DNA of 28,121 nt, from IMG/VR virus record IMGVR_UViG_3300006810_000287, positions 1 through 28,121 of that record; one strand, 5' to 3'. The notes beneath the pieces are model-generated. The model was given only the letters and a program-made list of their open reading frames with translations, was not told the DNA's origin and made no database searches. Made by a program: the position numbers and the translations under genes. Source of the DNA: a virus. Positions 23,743-28,121 of the stretch are shown here, piece by piece (position 1 is the stretch's first letter; every line of letters starts with the position of its first letter).

Positions 23743-24107
23743 TATACCGTTACATCTTCTACAATGGTGAACAACCCATGAAGCCAAGTCCTAACAGCTG
23801 TGCCGTCATTAGTTTGAAGATCATACACATACGTGCCCGAGCTCCACAGCGCAGCATGAGCTGCAGTAATGTCGATTTTAAGCTCTTCTCCAGTTACAGT
23901 AAAGTTGCTTGAGGTGGTAGCATAAGTAGTATTCCCGTTAGTTGGGCCTCCCGTACCAGTATCAGAATCTCTGATCTCCATCTCCCACACAGTAGCGGGG
24001 TAGTCATCAGTGAGAGTCTCATTAAAATCTATAGTAAGGCTAAACGTATCTCCCTTTCTGCAAGTGATATCAAGCCTTGATGATCTGTCTAGATTAACTG
24101 CTGCCAT
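23742..24107 (-). CDS. Beta-rich fibre-anchor-like protein, 121 aa
   Basis: ATG at 24107, two bases after the portal stop (TAATCATG). The sequence has LDITCRKGDTFSLTIDFNE, VWEMEIRDSDTG, ELKIDITAAHAALWSSGTY and YDLQTNDGTAVRTWLHGLFT, ending IVEDVTV. This order of strands ('kGDTFxLxIxF...P...W...IR...L.I.L....L..G.Y.YDLQ...G.V.T...G.F.V..DVT') is one I associate with small phage proteins that resemble the N-terminal domain of BppU-type baseplate/fibre-holding proteins. It is immediately followed by, and overlaps, the large fibre gene. A role as fibre base or adaptor between portal or capsid and fibre is therefore a reasonable inference. No enzyme motif. Confidence 0.7.
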   Translation of the reverse strand: MAAVNLDRSSRLDITCRKGDTFSLTIDFNETLTDDYPATVWEMEIRDSDTGTGGPTNGNTTYATTSSNFTVTGEELKIDITAAHAALWSSGTYVYDLQTNDGTAVRTWLHGLFTIVEDVTV

Positions 24108-24109
24108 GA

Positions 24110-26572
24110 TTATTGCTGTCCTAGAATGTTATCTACTGCTTTCTCTATATCTGGGGCTTCGCCCTCTTTAGGTGCGCCTCTAAGTTCTCCTCTCGCGCCT
24201 TGACGCTGAGAAATAAGCTTGCTTTGCTGAACGGCTTGCTTTTTAATTCTATCGTCCTTGCGATCTTCTTTGAGCACTTCCAGCTTCTCTCTAAACTCCT
24301 GCTCTTCAGTTCTAAATCCGAGAGTGGCCTGAGCCCTAATAAGTTCAATCTCTCTTCTCAGCTGGTGAAGGGCTGTAGCTGTATGAACCTCGTACTCTGC
24401 TTTCAGCTTGATCTCAGCAGCCTTGAGCTGAGCCTCCAGCTGCATCTCCTGCTGCCTACCCTGTGAGGCGGCTTGCGCGGCCTGGGCTTGAGCTTGAGCT
24501 TGCATCTGAGAGTTCTGCTGGGCCATCTGCTGGTTAGATTGCAAACGCTTCTTGCGTCTAACAACGAGAAGTCTTTCAGCTTGGTTTACATCCTTTAGAT
24601 TTCTGATCGCAATGGCGTCTTCAAGATCCAACTCTTTCTGAGACAAGGCCATCTGTATATTCTGCTCAAGAAGCATCTTTTCACTCTCTTCCATATTCTT
24701 AACCACCTGCACCCCAAAGTTGTACAGCATAAGGTTTTTGAAAGAAGAAAGAACCTTCATATTCTCCTGCCCTATAGCGTTCTCGTATATGTGATACAAG
24801 ACAGACTCGGGGTGTATAACCTGAAGACACTTAACGATATCGGAGCAAACCTTCTTGAAGAGAACCATAGAAGCGTTCGTGATATCGTAGATCGCATTGT
24901 TACCCGCAGCAATGGCTTGCTCGCGAACACCGACCAAAGCATCACCCTTGGGAGAGCTAGCATCCATAGCTTCGTTGATGCCTGTAGTATCTCTTATCAG
25001 CCTCAAGTAGTGATTGTACAATCCAATCAACTCATTGATGTTTCTGATACTGTTTCCGATTTCTCTAATCGGTGGGTTTTGGAATCCTCCGTCTGGATTC
25101 TTACTTCTGTAGTAGAAGACACCAGTCTGTTCGTAGATGTCGTGCAGCTCAAGCGGTTGAAGCTCCCCACCCTTACCTACCTGAACATTCTCCAAGCCTT
25201 CGATGTCAATAATCAATCCATCTGGCTTAGCTTTAGCCACCGCCTGTTGAATTTTAAGGTGCGTTAGTTGAAGCTGATCGGCAAAGCCAACGCAACTGTC
25301 AACCAACGACTTCGGCATCATATTCTGAATGTTGGTGGCAACAACAGAGTACGACATATTCACACTAGAAATGTCGTGGATGTTTTTAGGCATGTTTGTT
25401 TTAATGCCATAATCGAAGAGATATTCTTCACACCCCATGACGTAGCATCCGCCGTACACCGTGGCGTTCTCAACCTTTTTTACCTCTCTCTCAAATATAG
25501 AGTTCTTAGGCTTCTTGTAGGAGCTGCCCTTGTAGTAAAGATTCTTATTTCCGTACTTATTCTCCTTATCTTCAAAGTACATCGTATCTACAGAGATGAA
25601 CTCAAAGCTGAGCACATCAACCATAAACTCGTCGTACCCGTACACGTTTCTGTTCGCGTACTGATCGTAAGAGCTTTGAGTAATCTTTGAAGCATCGTAG
25701 CCGTACTTCTTAGAAGCTTTACCAGCAATCTTCTTGTAGTCCTCGTCTGTAAATTGATCTCCAGCTCTACGCTTGAGCTCTTGAATAGAGATTCGCTCTA
25801 TGTGCCCAGCATATACAATGTCTCCAAAGTTTGGGTCTTCGGTGTAGCTATGAATAAAGTTTGCTGGATCTACATAGTGAGTCTTGATCCCCTGAGACGG
25901 ATCGTTACTCCTTTTGACAACAGACATACCAAGGGTAGCTATGTCATTTACACACCTTCTGTAAACAGAGTCAGCAAAGTCATTCCACTTAAGAGTCATG
26001 TTCGTGGCAACCTGAGCCGCCACCTCTCCAGAGGTTTTAAGGTTTGTATCCAAAAAAATCTCCGCCTCCTCTAGCGTGTCTGGAGTGTCCTTCGTGCCCA
26101 TGTCCTTCCCAAGCATCTGCTCGATCTGCTTTAGACCTGGCTTAGTCTGAACTTTCATCTCAACCTTGCGCCGCTCTCTATCTTTCTCCGCAGAGGAGAG
26201 AGGATCGACAGCTTCAAGGTTGGGGTACGGCTCGCGAGAAAGTATCTTGTTGACTACGATCCTTACGAACTTTGGCAAGATGGGGACTGGGGTAAAGTCC
26301 AAGTTGAGCATACTGCCGTCCGAGTTGTTCGGGTCGAGGCTGTTCAATAACTGCTTGTATATAGATGTATCTTGCGTTCCGTTCGCGTACGCTCGGTTCC
26401 TATCAAACACCCTACGTCTTTTTCTGTAGAGTGAGTTTTCCTCCTCGATCTTACCCCACTGATCTTGGATGGCTTTAGCGTATCTCAGCCCGTATTCCTT
26501 TTCCTCCTTTTTCTCACGGGGGAGCAGGGGGTCAGGAAAGCCGCTACGCTTTTTTCCTTGGTTATCGTACAT
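24110..26572 (-). CDS. Portal protein
   Basis: 820 aa from ATG at 26572. The N-terminal 60 residues are Arg/Lys/Glu-rich. Residues 90-118 (NLDFTPVPILPKFVRIVVNK, then ILSREPYPN) match the wing/clip entry segment of portals from crAss-like and related Bacteroidota phages, where 'PxxPKFVxxxVNK' is typical. The core has TNMTLKWNDFADSVYRRC, VKRSNDPSQGIKTHYVDPAN and helical SIRNINELIGLYNHYLRLIR. This last stretch resembles the long stem helix that lines the DNA tunnel; DTTGINEAMDA follows. From about residue 680 on the protein is Gln/Ala-rich and coiled-coil-like (QMQAQAQAQAAQAASQG), a C-terminal barrel or crown extension. It lies directly after the terminase gene, as in most tailed phages. It is larger than common portals (450-600 aa). 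No Shine-Dalgarno site; an A/T leader follows a TATATTTG motif. Confidence 0.88.
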   Translation of the reverse strand: MYDNQGKKRSGFPDPLLPREKKEEKEYGLRYAKAIQDQWGKIEEENSLYRKRRRVFDRNRAYANGTQDTSIYKQLLNSLDPNNSDGSMLNLDFTPVPILPKFVRIVVNKILSREPYPNLEAVDPLSSAEKDRERRKVEMKVQTKPGLKQIEQMLGKDMGTKDTPDTLEEAEIFLDTNLKTSGEVAAQVATNMTLKWNDFADSVYRRCVNDIATLGMSVVKRSNDPSQGIKTHYVDPANFIHSYTEDPNFGDIVYAGHIERISIQELKRRAGDQFTDEDYKKIAGKASKKYGYDASKITQSSYDQYANRNVYGYDEFMVDVLSFEFISVDTMYFEDKENKYGNKNLYYKGSSYKKPKNSIFEREVKKVENATVYGGCYVMGCEEYLFDYGIKTNMPKNIHDISSVNMSYSVVATNIQNMMPKSLVDSCVGFADQLQLTHLKIQQAVAKAKPDGLIIDIEGLENVQVGKGGELQPLELHDIYEQTGVFYYRSKNPDGGFQNPPIREIGNSIRNINELIGLYNHYLRLIRDTTGINEAMDASSPKGDALVGVREQAIAAGNNAIYDITNASMVLFKKVCSDIVKCLQVIHPESVLYHIYENAIGQENMKVLSSFKNLMLYNFGVQVVKNMEESEKMLLEQNIQMALSQKELDLEDAIAIRNLKDVNQAERLLVVRRKKRLQSNQQMAQQNSQMQAQAQAQAAQAASQGRQQEMQLEAQLKAAEIKLKAEYEVHTATALHQLRREIELIRAQATLGFRTEEQEFREKLEVLKEDRKDDRIKKQAVQQSKLISQRQGARGELRGAPKEGEAPDIEKAVDNILGQQ

Positions 26573-26602
26573 CTATAGTATCTCTGCAGTTATACTTCCA
26601 TG

Positions 26603-26610
26603 CAAATATA
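26603..26610 (-). promoter_or_regulatory. TATATTTG, -7-type motif between terminase and portal genes
   Basis: TATATTTG begins 7 bases after the terminase stop and ends 30 bases before the portal ATG. This gives room for a leader of about 25 nt, unlike the 4-base spacing at three other copies. No -33 TTG at the expected distance. It would start the portal-fibre transcript. Confidence 0.48.
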
Positions 26611-26616
26611 GTAAAT

Positions 26617-28121
26617 TCAAGAGTGCCAGGATTTTGCCTTGTACCTCCTAAAGAATTTCTTTTCGTCGAAGTTAGTCTTCTTTTTTTCTTTTTTAAACTT
26701 TTGAGCAGCCAGCAGAGCAAGTCCAGAACTAATTGTCAAGTCAAACTTTGTTCTATCTGATATCTTATACCCAATCCAGTCCTCTAAAGTTCTGTCAAAA
26801 TACATCTTACCGAACTCATCCGTCTCTGGATTGATACCCACATGGTTGTGTATGTACGCTTCTATCGCTTGGGCGTGAGCATGGATGACATCTTGAGAGT
26901 TTGAAGGTATACCTTTGGTCCTAACTTTTGTTGTGGAGTTCGGGGCTTTGAGGTGCTCTGGTCTATCCATTAGATACCCATCGTAACCTCTTGACTCAAA
27001 GTATCTTACAATACCGTACTTATTGTTTTCTACGAGGAGAGGATATCCATAAAAGAATGCAGCCATCAGTACGTCTTCATAGAAGATCTTAGCGAGATCT
27101 GGACGCGAAGCGTACTCAACGACAAACATATTAGATGGGTGGTTCATACTGAACTTGTTGTATAGATGTAAAGCACCCTTAGACCCCCTGCCGTCCAGCA
27201 CAGCGTCGAGATCGTAGGAGTCAACGCCACCGCACCCAAGATCTTTATTGGGAGCTACCTTCTTACCTCTTTCAGTTGCAGTCTTATTCCTTAACTCTTT
27301 AGGCGGCATCCAGGATACCCTGAATCTTCCGTTTGGATCTGGAGAGAACACCACCTCTTTATCCATCTCTTTCCACATGAAGTTACCCCTAACCACGGGG
27401 TTTGGATACATGTCTTGGTTGAATTCTATCTGCTGATAGATCTTACCGATGTTGAAAATGCTTCCCTCGACACTGTCTCTAAAAGCCTCATCTTCGGTAA
27501 ATGGGAACTGCCTAACAACCTCGTTCAACTCAGAGGCGTCAGACTTAAGAGACTGACGCTCGTTCTTCAGGTACGTCTTCGCCCCTTCTTCAATGCGATC
27601 ACCGTCAAGGCCGTCCACAGGATCACTAGGATCGTCAATGACGGGTTCTCCATAGTTGTCAAAAAATCCCTCAAGTGCTTCATAGGCTGGTATAAATATG
27701 CGGTAAAGACCAGTCTTAGTCCTACCGTTTGCATTACGTTCGTTAGGGTTGCTGTCCTCCCACAGGTTTCGGTATTCCTTACCGCCCTTGTCCATGGGAT
27801 TTACAGTACTGCCCACCAAAGCCTTTCCCACAACCTTACGGCCCACGATAAGACACGTACGCTCAATACGCCAAGCCTCACGAATGTCGACAGGCTTCTC
27901 CCACTTACCTGCCTCATCAAGGTAGAGCATGTGAAGCTTCTCACCATCGTATGCGTTGTTGGTGGTGTTCTTCCAGTTTATGACCGTATTAAGAGCGTCC
28001 CCCTTCTGCGAAGTCTTATTCTTCTTCGTGATTCTCTTACTCGGCTCGCGAAAAGCCAGCTCCATGCGCGGATTGGTCGTTCCATCTTGAATAGGTTTAA
28101 AGAAGAAGGGGTACGACTTAA
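26617..28121 (-). CDS. Terminase large subunit (5' end outside window)
   Basis: The frame is open to the window edge; about 500 codons are present (first residues KSYPFFFKPIQDGTTNPR), and the Walker A region is not included. HMLYLDEAGKWEKP is a Walker B motif (hydrophobic run then DE), and KALVGSTVNPMDKGG supplies the coupling Thr/Ser motif of the packaging ATPase. The C-terminal nuclease domain shows GCGGVDSYDLDAV (first catalytic Asp of an RNase H-like fold), GYPLLVENNKYGIVRYFESR (second acidic residue, Glu) and KFDLTISSGLALLAAQK (third, Asp). The protein cuts and pumps DNA into the prohead through the portal, encoded next. Sequence style fits terminases of Bacteroidota podoviruses. Stop TGA at 26617-26619. 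A clear AGGAGGT lies in its last codons (about 26640) but is coding. Confidence 0.9.
   Translation of the reverse strand, partial: KSYPFFFKPIQDGTTNPRMELAFREPSKRITKKNKTSQKGDALNTVINWKNTTNNAYDGEKLHMLYLDEAGKWEKPVDIREAWRIERTCLIVGRKVVGKALVGSTVNPMDKGGKEYRNLWEDSNPNERNANGRTKTGLYRIFIPAYEALEGFFDNYGEPVIDDPSDPVDGLDGDRIEEGAKTYLKNERQSLKSDASELNEVVRQFPFTEDEAFRDSVEGSIFNIGKIYQQIEFNQDMYPNPVVRGNFMWKEMDKEVVFSPDPNGRFRVSWMPPKELRNKTATERGKKVAPNKDLGCGGVDSYDLDAVLDGRGSKGALHLYNKFSMNHPSNMFVVEYASRPDLAKIFYEDVLMAAFFYGYPLLVENNKYGIVRYFESRGYDGYLMDRPEHLKAPNSTTKVRTKGIPSNSQDVIHAHAQAIEAYIHNHVGINPETDEFGKMYFDRTLEDWIGYKISDRTKFDLTISSGLALLAAQKFKKEKKKTNFDEKKFFRRYKAKSWHS

Noticed and set aside
23743-23787. 15-codon extension of the fibre protein
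   Set aside because: It overlaps the upstream gene by 46 bases, while ATG at 23742 forms the TAATG overlap used at other junctions.
25492-25499. TATATTTG inside the portal gene as an internal promoter
   Set aside because: It lies in the middle of the portal coding sequence with no gene start nearby; probably chance.
24791-25690. Two consecutive plus-strand frames of 158 and 140 codons
   Set aside because: They lie fully inside the portal gene on the other strand; composition mirrors the portal codons and no recognisable protein emerges.
26636-26650. AGGAGGT as a ribosome binding site for the portal gene
   Set aside because: It is more than 60 bases before the portal ATG and codes for the last residues of the terminase.

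Overview
The window looks like the virion-structure module of a tailed, double-stranded DNA phage, most likely one that infects a Bacteroidota (Flavobacteria-like, possibly marine) host. All convincing genes lie on the minus strand, so they read from high to low coordinates. The host inference rests on three things seen in the sequence. Start codons lack Shine-Dalgarno sites. Many starts instead sit in A/T-rich leaders or in stop/start overlaps (TAATG, TGATG). The 8-mer TATATTTG, which fits the Bacteroidota -7 promoter consensus TAnnTTTG, stands directly before five genes. Gene order and protein sizes recall crAss-like and related Bacteroidota podoviruses. That affiliation is an inference from memory and was not tested by search.

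Layout in transcription order: (1) 28121-26617, large terminase, 5' end outside the window. (2) 26572-23742, an 820-aa portal and a 121-aa beta-rich protein. (3) 23742-20251, an 1163-aa repeat-rich fibre lying between portal and capsid genes, hence a candidate head fibre. (4) 20251-19230, five very small genes of 40, 96, 61, 58 and 79 aa; the last four are strongly basic. (5) 19199-15903, a 113-aa protein, a scaffold-like protein, the major capsid protein and a 108-aa candidate decoration protein. (6) 15824-14985, a 279-aa protein with an AT-hook-like N-terminus. (7) 14938-13341, two head-tail connector or ring-like proteins. (8) 13341-8614, a tail nozzle or 'muzzle'-type protein of about 1570 codons, interrupted by one in-frame TAA. 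(9) 8589-1, three internal virion or ejected proteins, the last a giant of at least 2011 residues that runs off the window.

The genes form a full pipeline: DNA packaging (terminase, portal), shell assembly (scaffold, capsid, decoration), neck and tail (ring-like proteins, nozzle) and proteins probably carried inside the particle and delivered with the DNA. Stem-loops follow the capsid gene, the 108-aa gene and the 279-aa gene. The last two are followed at once by promoter-like motifs, so the capsid region seems divided into separately tuned transcription units.

Most worth a second look: the in-frame TAA in the tail protein; three copies of TATATTTG exactly four bases before ATG, which would predict leaderless mRNAs; the giant protein with N-terminal tandem repeats, an A10 tract and a zincin-like motif lacking its first histidine; the cluster of tiny basic proteins; and a calcium-loop motif in a connector protein. 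I see no tRNA, CRISPR, integrase, insertion sequence or plus-strand gene.
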